This document shows positions 20,775 through 31,545 of a stretch of 62,957 bases of DNA, in pieces. A model generated the notes under the pieces. That model saw nothing but the letters and a program-made list of their open reading frames with translations, ran no database searches and was not told the origin of the DNA. The position numbers and the translations under genes were made by a program. The DNA is from Mesostigma viride. Lineage: Eukaryota > Streptophyta > Mesostigmatophyceae > Mesostigmatales > Mesostigmataceae. Every line of letters starts with the position of its first letter. The first letter of the stretch is position 1. The DNA is taken from NCBI GenBank assembly GCA_009746045.1, contig RPFO01000894.1:1-62957 (forward strand), in the 5' to 3' direction.

Positions 20775-22041
20775 TGTGACGGATGTCAGTGGTCCGGTGG
20801 GTCTGGGAACACTTAAGGACGAAGGTGATGCATAGGTTTGGGGGTAATATTCGCCATAGCCTGGTAAATACAACGTGTATTGAGACAGTATCACGTGACT
20901 TTGGCGGGAAATTTTCACTCGCGCGCGCGCGTAACGAGATATGGCTGCTAGCGTGCCGTTATCAAGGAAATTTTGCGTCTCGCGGCTTGTAATGGTTCAG
21001 AATGTTGCTCAGAATGATGATGCGTGATTTTCGTAGGTCAGGGGTGGCCAGATGTATAGCATTGGTAAAATACAGGTAGGACATTACTGCTTTCTTGGTC
21101 GTCAGTACCAGATGAGTAATGGCATGCCATATTTCGATTTTCTTCTTATGGCCCGGCAGTCTGCGCCAGCCCGAGCACCCAGTTTTGGTACGGGACATCC
21201 GCAGCAGCGTCCCTGTGAATTCGGATGCGTTTATAGGTCATCTTTGCACAGAACATCAACCTGGTAATCATGTCGGATGCATGCATTATGCGGATATGGC
21301 GGCCTATGCCTGGAAAGCATCAGCCAGTGTGAGATATGAGGGTCCCGGCCAGCAGAACCCGGAAAGGTCGTGATCAAGCCAGGTACGGCAACGTGTTTGC
21401 ATGTCGTTTGCACGGGAATCTGTCGTTTATACACCCATTTTACACGAGTGTATCAGTGCCTCTTGCAGCAGGTTTCCATGCCTGCTGTATGAGGGCTATT
21501 AGCCCCAAATCTGCTCAGTTTGTGGTGTTTCTTTGGAGGATGCCATTCCGTTAGTGCTGGTTTAGCACTTCGTTGTTTCCCAGCACTTTTTACAGTCCTA
21601 TGTGGCTGTATACAATGCATAAGTGTGTGGCATTTCATGGATGGCTGCTTACGCGCGCGTAACCCACACACGTAAGTGAGCGCATTATATAGGTCAGATG
21701 GGCTATCCGTGCGGTCTGACCCAAGGAAAGCATGGTGGCACTATCTATTGACATTGTCCAACCCCAGAATAATTTTTTAGAACCCTCCCTGCAGGGGTAA
21801 ACTACTAAGGGGATTTCCCTTGCCTGAAAATGATCGTCTTTTGTCCAACTTTGGCAGTAAATATCTTGCAAAGAACTGAATGGACTCGGGATATTATTGC
21901 ATTTTCTGAAAGCCCTTGAAGTGTAGATACTCCTAGCACCTTGGTTGGGAGTATTTGGAGTTGTGGCCTATGAGTTATGATTTTTTCCATTTTCAGGGGT
22001 CTAAAAATGCCAAAAACCCAATCCCGGACTATGGGTTAAGG

Positions 22042-22046
22042 GAGTT
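22042..22046. repeat. GAGTT target duplication of H, left
   Basis: GAGTT precedes TGTCAG here and follows CTGACA at 28485-28489. Confidence 0.85.
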
Positions 22047-22687
22047 TGTCAGAAATATTGAGACTTGTAGGTCGAAAACGATAGTGACAATTAAAGATTA
22101 CGCTTTATTATCATTGCATATTAAATCCCGGACTACCACCGTTTGTCCACCAAAACCATGATGTGGCTCCCGGGTGGGGACCATAAGCGTCAGCCATAAC
22201 TCATGGCTCAGACCTTAGGTAAGTGCAACGTAGGTTGCGTCTTCCTCTTATGCACAAAGGTGCACAAAGAGTGAGTGCTCGACAGGCTGGCACAAAGATT
22301 GCGTAGCTTATCTGAAATGTGCTGAGAATGCGTTACGCTAGCCAGATTCCGTTAACACTCTCTAGTCGAGTAGTACGACTGAATAGTACGCTAGCTATAG
22401 GTCGTAGGACCCTGAACGTACAAGTCTTGATATAATGTGCCGGTTCTCGTAGCTTCGGCACTAATATCTTAGTCACTCCGTGACCAAATCATGAGCCGTA
22501 ACATGACACGTGCTCACTGCCCCAACACTGCATAATACTCTGCCGATATTAATTATGGCCACAAATACGGCAGGCGGGTGCGATTATTAGGGACGCAACC
22601 CTAATACCTCCGTTTACAATGGATGGCCTATATGAAATATATTAACGGCAGGCAGTTGGGCACACAGGGTGAAATTCACCTCTGACA
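22047..22687 (-). repeat. H LTR, left copy (3' LTR of the minus-strand element)
   Basis: 641 bp, TGTCAGAAATATTG...TTCACCTCTGACA. Same length as the right copy and no mismatch seen, implying a recent insertion. Confidence 0.9.
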
Positions 22688-23345
22688 CCCCCCTTGCACA
22701 ATGCCTAAAGTGAAGACACTATGCAGGTACAATAGGGCCAACAGTTTCTCCCCGCTCAATTCAGGCAAGAGCCTAAAAAGCTGGGTGGGGCAGCCAGGTA
22801 TAAAGTGGCTCTCACACACCCCTTGTTCAACTTAAGCCGGTACACGCTCTGGTAAATCCAATGGTATCAAAATGCCCCCCTTGTTTGGTAGTTGGTAGGA
22901 CTTGCTAGGTATGATAACCAGCACATTCCCCTTACCCAGGAAGCTTGATCACGATGAACCAATGTACCCATTGGGCATGAACATAAAGGAGAATTATGAC
23001 ATGCACAAGCATGCCAACGCGGGGCACAATGCGCCCCCCCCCCATGCTTTCAAAAGGATAAGCAATAACCAAAAAGGGCATCGGAATCAAAAAATTCCGA
23101 CCTCTTCATTTCCATAGACAGCGCTGGCTTCTCGGCTCCGGGATCCCCGATGCCGCCGGCTCAATTCGCATAAAGATCGAGCACTTAAAACTCGAGCGAA
23201 ACAGCGCCTTCCAACCGCACCCAAAAAAGATAACCACAAAGCTCATTTTCGGCTCACGTTCGCTCCTGGCATGGATTGAACTTGGATCTTCTGTAGCGCC
23301 AGCCTTCAATCGGCATGTCTGCCGCAGCTGCACTCACGAAATCTG
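22688..23345 (-). other. H internal 3' non-coding region
   Basis: Begins with the purine tract (minus strand GCAAGGGGG). It contains further G-rich tracts on the minus strand near 22790-22800, 22873-22880 and 23033-23042. Element E shows the same pattern of repeated G tracts before its 3' LTR. No coding motif is seen. Confidence 0.55.
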
Positions 23346-24881
23346 GTGCTTTTGCTGGAATCAGGAAATATATGGCCCAGCGGCTCTGAGTGGCGTGCTG
23401 CGATGGATAGTGAGCTTTCTAGCATTCGCGAACATGCAGTATATTCACTCGTTTCTTCCAAGTCTCTTCCTCGCACTGCCAAGGTCCTTCCATCTCGGTG
23501 GGTGTTTGCTGTCAAAAGCGATGGCCGTTTCAAGGCCCGTTTTGTTGTGAAGGGCTTTGCTCAGCGGGAAGGCATAGATTTCACTGAGGTCTTTAGCCCT
23601 ACTGTTCGTTCCTCCACCATTCGTTTGGCACTAGCTTTTGGTGTCTCGTCTGGGTATGTGCTGAAGCAACTTGATGTTCGCACTGCGTTTTTGTACGCCC
23701 CACTTTCTGAGGACGTCTATGTGCGTCCTCCTGCTGGCTTTGAGCAGCGTGATGCCGCTGGTGATGTGCTGGTGTGGAAGCTGCAACGCAGCCTCTATGG
23801 CATCAAGCAGGCACCACGTAACTGGCACAAAACATTTAGTGCCTATCTTCTCTCCGATGGTGCTGTACAAAGCCCAACGGATTCCTGCCTGTACGTGTAT
23901 CCCACGTCTCGTACGTTTGTGTTTGTCCATGTCGACGACATTATTGCAGGCAGTCCTTCCTCTTCCTGGCTGGCCTCGTGGTCTCATCGTTTGGCCAGCA
24001 AGTTTCAGATCACCGAGTCCGATGACCCTTCTTTTTTCCTCGGTGTTTCTCTCCATGTCGACCCTGTTTCCCGGTCTCTTTCCTTGCACCAAACTGTGTA
24101 TATTGAGGCCCTGGCTGCCCGCTTTGGGCTTTCTCCCTCCTTCCCTGTACGCACCCCGGTCAGTGTGTCCCGTGTTAGTCCCCAACGCGAGGGGGGAATG
24201 CAGCTCAATGCCCCGGACACCCAGCTGTATCAGTCCAAAACCGGTGCCGTGCTGTATGTCGCGCTGTGGACACGTCCAGACATTGCTTTTGCTGTCAACC
24301 AACTGGCTCAGCACATGCAGGCACCCACGGCAGCCCACATGGAGGCTGCCGACCGCCTGATCCGGTACCTCTACACCACGAGGGACAAGGGTCTGCGGTA
24401 TGGTCAGGAAGGGGGGCTGGAGGCCTGGACTGACGCTGACTGGGCTAACTGCCCAGAGTCCAGACGCTCTGTGACGGGCAACCTGGTCCTGTTCCGGGGT
24501 GCGCCCGTGGAGTGGTGCAGCCGCAAGCAACCCATTGTTGCTCTGTCTTCCTGCGAGGCAGAGTACATTGCTGCGAGCAGCGTCACCCAGCTGGTGCTGC
24601 CACTCAGGCGCCTGCTGGGAGACCTGGGTACACCTGTGGAGGGGCCCACGACCGTGCTGTGCGACAACACTGGCGCGGTGGCCCTGGCCAAGGACCCTGT
24701 GCACCCCAAGCGCACCAAGCACATCGACGTGCGCTACCACTTCATCCGTGAGCAGGTGGAGGGGGGCTCCATCTGCATGCGTCATTGCCCTGGCAAGGAC
24801 AACCTGGCTGACATCTTCACCAAGGCCCTGGGAAGGGCACGGTTCATCACCCTGCGGGACAAGCTGCTGGTGTCTACTTAG
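23346..24881 (+). pseudogene. Copia-D pol: RT and RNase H
   Basis: 511 codons reading a full Copia RT/RNase H: RWVFAVKSDGRFKARFVVKG, LDVRTAFLYAPL (first catalytic Asp), LYGIKQAPRNWHK, the catalytic box HVDD in FVHVDDIIAGS, then RNase H WTDADWANCPESRRSVTGN, ALSSCEAEYIA, LCDNTGAVALA and NLADIFTKALGR. The box has His where YVDD is usual. It lies 5' of, not 3' of, the gag and integrase segments of the same family, so the element is permuted. No integrase precedes it. Confidence 0.9.
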
Positions 24882-24971
24882 ATATGCAGTTGTATATGCC
24901 CACAGGGGCTGAGAGCTTTTTTTGCTCTAAGTGTTATACTTGACAGGATAGCACTAGAGCAAGGTCATGTG

Positions 24972-24982
24972 TTGTAAGGGGG
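24972..24982 (+). other. Copia-D polypurine tract
   Basis: TTGTAAGGGGG directly before the LTR start TGTCAAGGACATGG. This is the usual primer for plus-strand synthesis. Confidence 0.75.
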
Positions 24983-25727
24983 TGTCAAGGACATGGTCCT
25001 TGTATTTGTACCCACCTGACCTGGCTAGATAGATAGAGGCTCTTGTACAGGAGCCACTGTTCTTTATCCCGTTGGATTTGGCCTACAAATGAGAAAGTTG
25101 TGGCCAGTTTTAGTAATCAGGGATTAGTACCTATGCCAAGTGGATCCTTATAGGCAGCTGACAAATCTGTCTATGTCAGCTGACCTATGACATGTCAGAT
25201 GAGAATCTATGACAGGACAGCTGACTGATTGACATGTACACTGTGCATGTCAGATGTGGCGCTGATATGTTCACGCCAGATTTACTTCATCATCATCAGA
25301 TCACACATAGAGAGATCTTTTATTAAATAGTTAGATTACTGTGCAGCAGTTACAAGTTAAGACTGTACATCAGTTACAAGATAAGGCTGTACAGCAGTTA
25401 CAAGATAAGATTTATTCTTGTCTAGATCTGATTGGTAGCCTGTACACTGACCTAACCTGATTGGTGGCCTGAGTATTACATGAGAATATTCCTAGGCACA
25501 TTCCTAGCCAGCCAATCAGGTCATTCCAGTTTGCTGCCTGTGTTTTTTCCTCGAATTAATAAAACAACTGAGGAGCCTTGCCAAAGGTACTCCTCACTAT
25601 CATTCTGCCTCAAACTGAGTCTCTGTCTCTTTGCTTCCATCCTCCATAGCCTGTACCTGCAAGGACAGGCACATTTGGGTTCCAATCACAAGCATTGTAG
25701 AAGGCAAACCCATTAGTTCTTTAAACA
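24983..25727 (+). repeat. Copia-D LTR (single, central)
   Basis: 745 bp from TGTCAAGGACATGG to GTTCTTTAAACA. A polypurine tract precedes it and a primer site follows it, so it acts as the 3' LTR of the RT part and the 5' LTR of the gag part. It includes three near-copies of a CAGTTACAAGATAAG unit (25345-25410). Confidence 0.85.
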
Positions 25728-25743
25728 TGGTATCGGAGGTTTG
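25728..25743 (+). other. Copia-D primer-binding site
   Basis: TGGTATCGGAGGTTTG starts at the first base after the LTR and is the same 16 bases as in Copia-F. Confidence 0.85.
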
Positions 25744-25818
25744 ATGCCTACCCTGCATTTGAGGAGCAGAGACATTCATCTGACTACCCCAGAGACAACA
25801 CCCAGACCCAGATCAACC

Positions 25819-26615
25819 ATGGAGGATCAAGACACCCAAACTGCTACCAGACAGCCTGACTACACCTCTCTTGTTTCAACAGTTGCCAAGAGCTGCAAGA
25901 AATTTGTTGGTGCAGCTGGTGATGATTACAGCAAGTGGGAGGAGTGGAAGAATCTGTTTTTGGCTGTTGTCAGTCTTTTCAATTTGGATGCTGTCCTGCT
26001 GGGCACTGAGGAGAATGACAGGGCTGATAAGGCCCTGTGGGCAGCTTTGCTCACCTGTCTAACAGGTGAAGCTGCACGCCTCATGGCCACTGTGGCCAAC
26101 AAAACTGGTAGCCAAGCATGGCAGTGTCTCATGGAGAACTATGAGCAAACCAGGCTAACCAAGAGTCACAGGTTTGAGCTGAGGAGCAAGCTGCACCGCC
26201 TACAGAAGCTTCCTAACGAGACCATGCAACAGCTCGTGAGGAGGGCGGAGCTTCTACGTGCTGACTACCAGGCTGCAGGGGGAGTCATCCAGGACCGTGA
26301 TTTTGCTGCCATTCTACTGGGAGCACTGACAGACGAGTACCGCCCTGCGCTGGTGTCTGTAAGGTTCAACGAGGAGGACCCACTACCTGTGGTGAAGAGG
26401 GCACTCATGGAGGCGGAGGATCTGCTCAAGGGGGAACGTGCTGTGGTGAAAAAGGAGAGTGCTGGCACTGGCCAGGCCTACCACACCAACAGCAAGGGGA
26501 ACGGGGGGACCAAGAAATGCAGTCACTGTGGCCTGTCAAATCACAAGGACAAAGACTGCTGGAAGGAGCATCCTGAGAAGGCCCCACGCTGGTACCCCAA
26601 CCAGCACAGGGGGGC
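25819..26615 (+). pseudogene. Copia-D gag
   Basis: Starts MEDQDTQTATRQPDY. Copia gag core is visible (WEEWKNLFLAVVS, LFNLDAVLLGTEE, LMENYEQTRLTKSHRFELRS, FAAILLGALTDEYRPAL) and a CCHC knuckle (CSHCGLSNHKDKDCW). The frame breaks at a GGGGGG run near 26610-26615; the next frame continues as GGKGGNRGNQNKGR. Gag packages element RNA in virus-like particles. Confidence 0.85.
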
Positions 26616-27405
26616 AAGGGCGGCAACCGAGGGAACCAGAACAAGGGACGCAACGCACCTGCTGGATCCGCTGCCAACGCAACTCAGGAGGCGGCTGAAC
26701 TGCCGCCTGGCTTCTGCATGGTCACCATCGCCGAGGAGTCGCCGTCGACGCCGCTGGAGGCTGCTGCTCTCACGCAGTATACGTGCGACAACCTCACCTG
26801 GGTGCTGGACTCGGCTGCGAGCAGCCACATGTCCCCGTGCCGTTCTGACTTTGTGTCTCTGACCCCCCACAGCAGGGCAATCGCTGGCTCCGGCGGACAG
26901 CTGCACGCTACCGGCCAGGGCACCATCGCTGTGGAGCTTCCTGGCCACAGCGTGCGCTTGCAAGGAGCGCTGCTTGTACCTGGCCTGAATGCACGACTCC
27001 TTTCAGTCGCGCAACTCGCAAAGGCAGGTCACAAGGTGGATTTCCACAAAGAGACAGTGGTGCTGGATAACAAGCATCACAAGATCGCCATGCAGAACAA
27101 CATCTACGTGTTACCTGCGGCGAAGGCAGCGCCACCGATGGCTGCTGTGACGGTGGAGCGGCCGGTTAACCTGCTGCTGCACTGGCGTTTGGGCCATGCT
27201 GGTGCCGACCGCATCAAGAAGCTGGTCGCCATCCCTGCATCCAACTTGACGACGAGGAGTCCAACTGCTCCTGGCTGCCCATCCTGCCCGGCTGGCTTCA
27301 TCAAGCGCCAGCCATTTCCGCCAGGGCAGCGGCGATCCACTGTGCCGCGCGCCAAGCTTCATGGCGACCTGCTGGGCCCGATGAGCGTCGAGTCGCTGGG
27401 GGAGC
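26616..27405 (+). pseudogene. Copia-D protease and integrase N-terminus
   Basis: After the first frameshift: protease WVLDSAASSHMSPC, LVPGLNARLLSVAQL, then the gag-pre-integrase block with HWRLGHAGADRIKKL and CPSCPAGFIKRQPFP (HHCC finger), and KLHGDLLGPMS carrying the first catalytic Asp. A second 1-nt slip at a GGGGG run near 27400 moves the rest into the next frame. Confidence 0.85.
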
Positions 27406-27774
27406 CCGCTACTTCTTGGGCATCACTGACGATGCCACTCGGTGGCGATGGGGGTTTGCGCTCAAGACCAAGGACGAGGCGGTGGGGCGGTTTGCAGAGC
27501 TGCTCGTCCGCGATATTCGCCCCTTCTACGCCGGCTCTGTCGTGCTGCGCACCGACAACGACGCGGTCTTCACCGGTCAAGCCTGGCGGGCGGTGTGTGC
27601 TGAACACCGCGTCCACCAGGAGTTCTCCGCGCCTTACTGCCCTGAGCAGAACGGCGTAGCGGAGCGGCTCTGGGGCCTGGCAATGGGCATGACTCTGGCG
27701 ATGTTGACACACGCCGGCCTGGGGAAGGCATACTGGGCATTGGCACTCCAGTGTGCTATTTATATCGTGAACCG
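27406..27774 (+). pseudogene. Copia-D integrase core, truncated
   Basis: Reads ARYFLGITDDATRWRWGFAL, then VVLRTDNDAVFTG (second Asp) and CPEQNGVAERLWGL (catalytic Glu), and ends at ALQCAIYIVNR where an inverted piece of the H LTR is joined. The integrase C-terminus and the linker to RT are missing, so the gag half and the RT half do not make a complete element even when reordered. Confidence 0.9.
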
Positions 27775-27843
27775 CCTAAGGTCTGAGCCATGAGTTATGG
27801 CTGACGCTTATGGTCCCCACCCGGGAGCCACATCATGGTTTTG
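27775..27843 (-). repeat. 69-bp inverted copy of an internal H-LTR segment
   Basis: A perfect reverse complement of 27948-28016, placed exactly between the Copia-D break and the first base of the right H LTR. Confidence 0.9.
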
Positions 27844-28484
27844 TGTCAGAAATATTGAGACTTGTAGGTCGAAAACGATAGTGACAATTAAAGATTACGC
27901 TTTATTATCATTGCATATTAAATCCCGGACTACCACCGTTTGTCCACCAAAACCATGATGTGGCTCCCGGGTGGGGACCATAAGCGTCAGCCATAACTCA
28001 TGGCTCAGACCTTAGGTAAGTGCAACGTAGGTTGCGTCTTCCTCTTATGCACAAAGGTGCACAAAGAGTGAGTGCTCGACAGGCTGGCACAAAGATTGCG
28101 TAGCTTATCTGAAATGTGCTGAGAATGCGTTACGCTAGCCAGATTCCGTTAACACTCTCTAGTCGAGTAGTACGACTGAATAGTACGCTAGCTATAGGTC
28201 GTAGGACCCTGAACGTACAAGTCTTGATATAATGTGCCGGTTCTCGTAGCTTCGGCACTAATATCTTAGTCACTCCGTGACCAAATCATGAGCCGTAACA
28301 TGACACGTGCTCACTGCCCCAACACTGCATAATACTCTGCCGATATTAATTATGGCCACAAATACGGCAGGCGGGTGCGATTATTAGGGACGCAACCCTA
28401 ATACCTCCGTTTACAATGGATGGCCTATATGAAATATATTAACGGCAGGCAGTTGGGCACACAGGGTGAAATTCACCTCTGACA
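27844..28484 (-). repeat. H LTR, right copy (5' LTR of the minus-strand element)
   Basis: 641 bp, no difference seen from the left copy. No TGG-type primer site follows on the minus strand; the 69-bp inverted piece occupies that place. Confidence 0.9.
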
Positions 28485-28489
28485 GAGTT

Positions 28490-29244
28490 ATCCCAGGGCG
28501 ACCGGGAACGTGCCCCCTCTGTGGTGCATGCTACGCCGGAGTCGCGAGATTCGCCCGTTCCTGGGTACGGTATGTCTGCGCTCGCCTGCCGACAGTGTGA
28601 TCTACCGCGCGTCGCTCCGGAGCTGTCCATTTCGCCCATGTCATATGGTTTTTCCCAGGTGTGTTGGGCGCCGCGTGACCGTAGCCTACCCATTGATACC
28701 GATCGGCCTCCGTGTGACATGGTTGTTTTAGCTGATCCTGTGTTCCAGGGTGAGATCCTGGTTCGGCGAGTCCTGTATCGCTGGGCGAGGCGTCATAACG
28801 ACTTGGACACCTACGGTGGTTACCAGTGGGCTTACCCTCCGCCTCTGGGCATGATGGCCTCAGATGCCCTTACGGTCGAGTACCCTGCCGCGCCTGGTGC
28901 TACGTATGGTGCGGTGCACCTGCAGCCCCTCCTGGAGTGGGATGCCCGCCGCCCAGTGCCTCTCCCGGGCCAGGGGCTGGACTCTCGTGGCCATCCTCCC
29001 CCTCGTGCTAGCGACTATCTAGAGACGTTTGGGTCGCGACAGTGCGCTCGTCGGTGGCGCTCACGTGAGATTCGGCACATCAGGTTGTGGCCGGCTAATG
29101 TGGAGCCTCTGCTAGATCTGTTCTTCCCGACGGGTTTGCGCCATCGGATCCGGTACCATCGCCTACTCCTTCGGGCTCTCTGTTTGATCGCAGTAGAGCC
29201 CTTCCTACGCCTCTTTGCCTGTGGCTTCTTGGACTGGGCCCGGG
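28490..29244 (+). pseudogene. Gypsy G post-chromodomain ORF, segment 2
   Basis: This continues the frame of the upstream segment once MITE-1 and H are discounted (ADSL joins to RELSQGDRERAP). It contains two Cys near MSALACRQCDLP, then VFQGEILVRRVLYRWARRHN and GGYQWAYPPPLGMMASDALT, and a basic Leu-rich end (RYHRLLLRALCLIAVEPF, LFACGFLDWAR). No known domain is recognised. C0 interrupts it at CCGGG. Confidence 0.5.
29240..29244. repeat. CCGGG target duplication of C0, left
   Basis: CCGGG precedes AGTTGAATGAG here and follows TTAACT at 45525-45529. The interrupted reading frame is restored in phase when the element is discounted. Confidence 0.85.
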
Positions 29245-29861
29245 AGTTGAATGAGAGTGAATGCCACAAATTCCGCCATGGTTCTTGCAGGAAGTTGCCT
29301 TTATTAATAACAAGGAAACACAGACGTAAGTCACGTCACTTCCAAGACTGCACGCAGCACAGACGACAGGGTCGCAGTGCCAAGAGAACGTGCACGCAAG
29401 AACTAGCGTCCCGGTGTGACCAAGTCACTCATATAGCTTGCTAGGGACGCGTCCAAGTATTCAGCTGCACTGTCACAGCTGAACTGTCAATCAATTGATT
29501 ACACAGACTCTGGCACGCCTTTGGCGCGCAGATCTATCAATTGTCCATACGGCTAGTCCTGTGGACCTATCCGTACACTAGTCAGCATCAATTGTCTCAT
29601 AGGTCCTGGCGCGCTACAGCACGCCTACCTATCAATTGACCATCAAGTCCTGTACAAGTCCTGTCAACGTCCTGCGGACTATCAAAGTGACACTTGTACA
29701 TCCTGTGTCCGTACGCGCCCACAGTGGCGCGCCGGGTACTGTCGGCACAGCCTAGGAAACGTCATAACTTTTACGTTCCTTAACCAAATGAGGCGTTCAA
29801 GGTGCCGTTGGAAAGAGCGTAACAATCTCTATCCATCTAACGTAAATCCTTTACGTTAACT
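29245..29861 (-). repeat. C0 3' LTR
   Basis: 617 bp, AGTTGAATGAGAG...TTTACGTTAACT on the plus strand. The polypurine tract lies immediately inside. Confidence 0.85.
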
Positions 29862-29882
29862 CCAATCCCTTCTTTTCTTTAG
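29862..29882 (-). other. C0 polypurine tract
   Basis: The minus strand reads AAAGAAAAGAAGGGATTGG up to the LTR start. C1 has AAAAGAAGAAAGGGTTGG in the same position, which fixes the LTR boundary in both. Confidence 0.85.
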
Positions 29883-30811
29883 GGATCACATCCCCTGCCA
29901 GGGACCCTTGAAGTAGCTTGAAATGTCCTTCACTCCAGCTTGAAGCTTGAACAGATGTCTTTAATGGCCATTGCCATTCCCCCAGCCCTTTCTTTTAAGG
30001 AACTGGAAAAGAAACAGATCTGCCACAGGGAAAACCATTCCATGAGAAATGGATAAAAACCTATGGAAGTGGCATTACAGAGTACCACCAGATATTAGAA
30101 GCACACAAAATTAAATACATACAGGTTAATTCTATGAGGTCTTCTCCAGGAATTAATCCCATCACCTCGGTAGAGCCTCCAGTACAATGACCTTCTGGCG
30201 GTGAGTTACATTAATCCCAGATACTAATCCCATAAAACCCAGTACATATTCAATATAAGTACAATAAATCCATGACAATTAAAATACCACTTGACAAAGT
30301 AAGGCGTATTACAATAGTTTGCCTGTCATTCTCTCAACAGGGGTCTATTGGCGCCCGTCTTACGGCGCCCGTCTACTTGCCAGATGGTAAACTGCCACAG
30401 CAAACAAATGACAAAATGAAACACATAGGCAACAATTAAATCCTGCCCTGGGGAACTAGGGAAGTCTGAACAGGCAAACACCTGAACAGGCCAGCTTGTA
30501 GAAACATAATACCAGGGAATCGAACCCCGCCCTATAAACCCCAGAATAAAGGTTCCCAGACCATTGTGAGAAGTATGTACAAATATACATTTCTTTTAAA
30601 ATAGAATACATGGTCTGTAATGGACCTGTCAACCTTGTGTAGTCAACAGCATGAACCCCAGCCAAAACCTGGCTGTATCCTGATTAAAATCAGAGTGAGT
30701 GTACCATGGTCCATGAGCCTTAGTACAGACTAAAATACAGGTATTATGCCAGTCACAATGCTGACACTACCACACAATCTGCTCTCCAATGCCCTATAAC
30801 CAGGCACCAGC
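29883..30811 (-). other. C0 3' untranslated region
   Basis: About 930 bp without coding motifs. It carries a paired motif, GGCGCCC at 30350-30356 and 30364-30370, that recurs in the 3' regions of C1 and C2. Confidence 0.6.
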
Positions 30812-31545
30812 TTAGACAGCTTGCTGAGATGGGTCCATCAGAGACTGAAGAACCTTGTATTGCACTGCTGCCTTCTGCACTAGCTTGGTCAAAGCATCAG
30901 CAGGATTGTCAACCCCAGGGATATGCTCAATATTGGCCAAGGAGGACAACTCCTTAAGAAGGAGATAATCCAAGTCCCTACTTCTGGCCATCTGCCTGTG
31001 CACAAACTGCACCATCCCCATGGAGTCTGTTTTTAGAAGAGTGGTAACCTGAAGTGGCCAAGGAGTGTTAGAAGTCATCTGATGAAGCAACTCCTTCAGA
31101 TAAAGGCTTGTGTGAATGCCTTCACAAATAGCCCTGCATTCTGCCACATCACTGCTGACAGCCACCCGTTTGTGCAGGCGACTAAACCAGCTCACCAAAC
31201 TCCCCAGGCCTTCCTGTCTGAGCACAAAGAGCCCTGCAGCCCTGCCCCTGACCTTGGAGACCTGCCTGCTGTCCATTGAGCTATCCACATACAGCTCCAT
31301 GCAAATGGGTTGTGATAAATCCACTGCAGACAACAGAATGCCAGATGAAGCCCTGACCTGATCAGCCACCTTGGCAGACCCTAGCTCCACCAGCATGTCA
31401 TCAGGCAACCTGGCTATGACCATAAGGTCTGGCCTGGAAATGCCTGCCACCCAAGCAACCATGCCCCTCACCATGGGACACAGTGCCTGTGTGATGGTTG
31501 GAGGAAGCTTGCTAATGAGGGTCTCTTGATAATCATTGCCCCCCA
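30812..31545 (-). pseudogene. C0 pol C-terminus: RNase H
   Basis: Continues pol after a frameshift at a seven-C run near 31562-31568. Copia-type RNase H motifs: ELYVDSSMDSRQVSKVRGRA (Asp), SDVAECRAICEGIHT (Glu), LLKTDSMGMVQFVH (Asp) and IPGVDNPADALTKL, the counterpart of ADILTK. It degrades the RNA strand during cDNA synthesis. It ends at the normal stop shortly after DPSQQAV. Confidence 0.85.

Larger units (their letters stand above)
20692..22035 (+). mobile_element. MITE-1: piggyBac-like non-autonomous element
   Basis: 1344 bp with terminal inverted repeats CCCATAGTCCG...CGGACTATGGG, flanked by TTAA on both sides, which is the piggyBac signature. No transposase is present. A second copy in opposite orientation lies at 45949-47290 and shares internal blocks, such as the GCGCGCGCG-flanked block with GTCACGTGA and the CTACGAAAATCA-type block. 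It sits in the post-chromodomain ORF of Gypsy G. Confidence 0.85.
22047..28484 (-). mobile_element. LTR element H enclosing rearranged Copia-D
   Basis: Two 641-bp LTRs that look identical by eye, with TGTCAG...CTGACA ends and the duplication GAGTT. A purine tract (GCAAGGGGG on the minus strand) abuts the left LTR, so H is oriented on the minus strand. Its internal DNA is mostly plus-strand Copia-D, with none of H's own gag/pol recognisable. H interrupts the Gypsy G post-chromodomain ORF only 7 bp from MITE-1. Confidence 0.85.

Noticed and set aside
23250-23335. tRNA-like fragment on the minus strand with GTTCAATCC resembling a B box
   Set aside because: No A box at the right spacing and no cloverleaf could be formed by eye.
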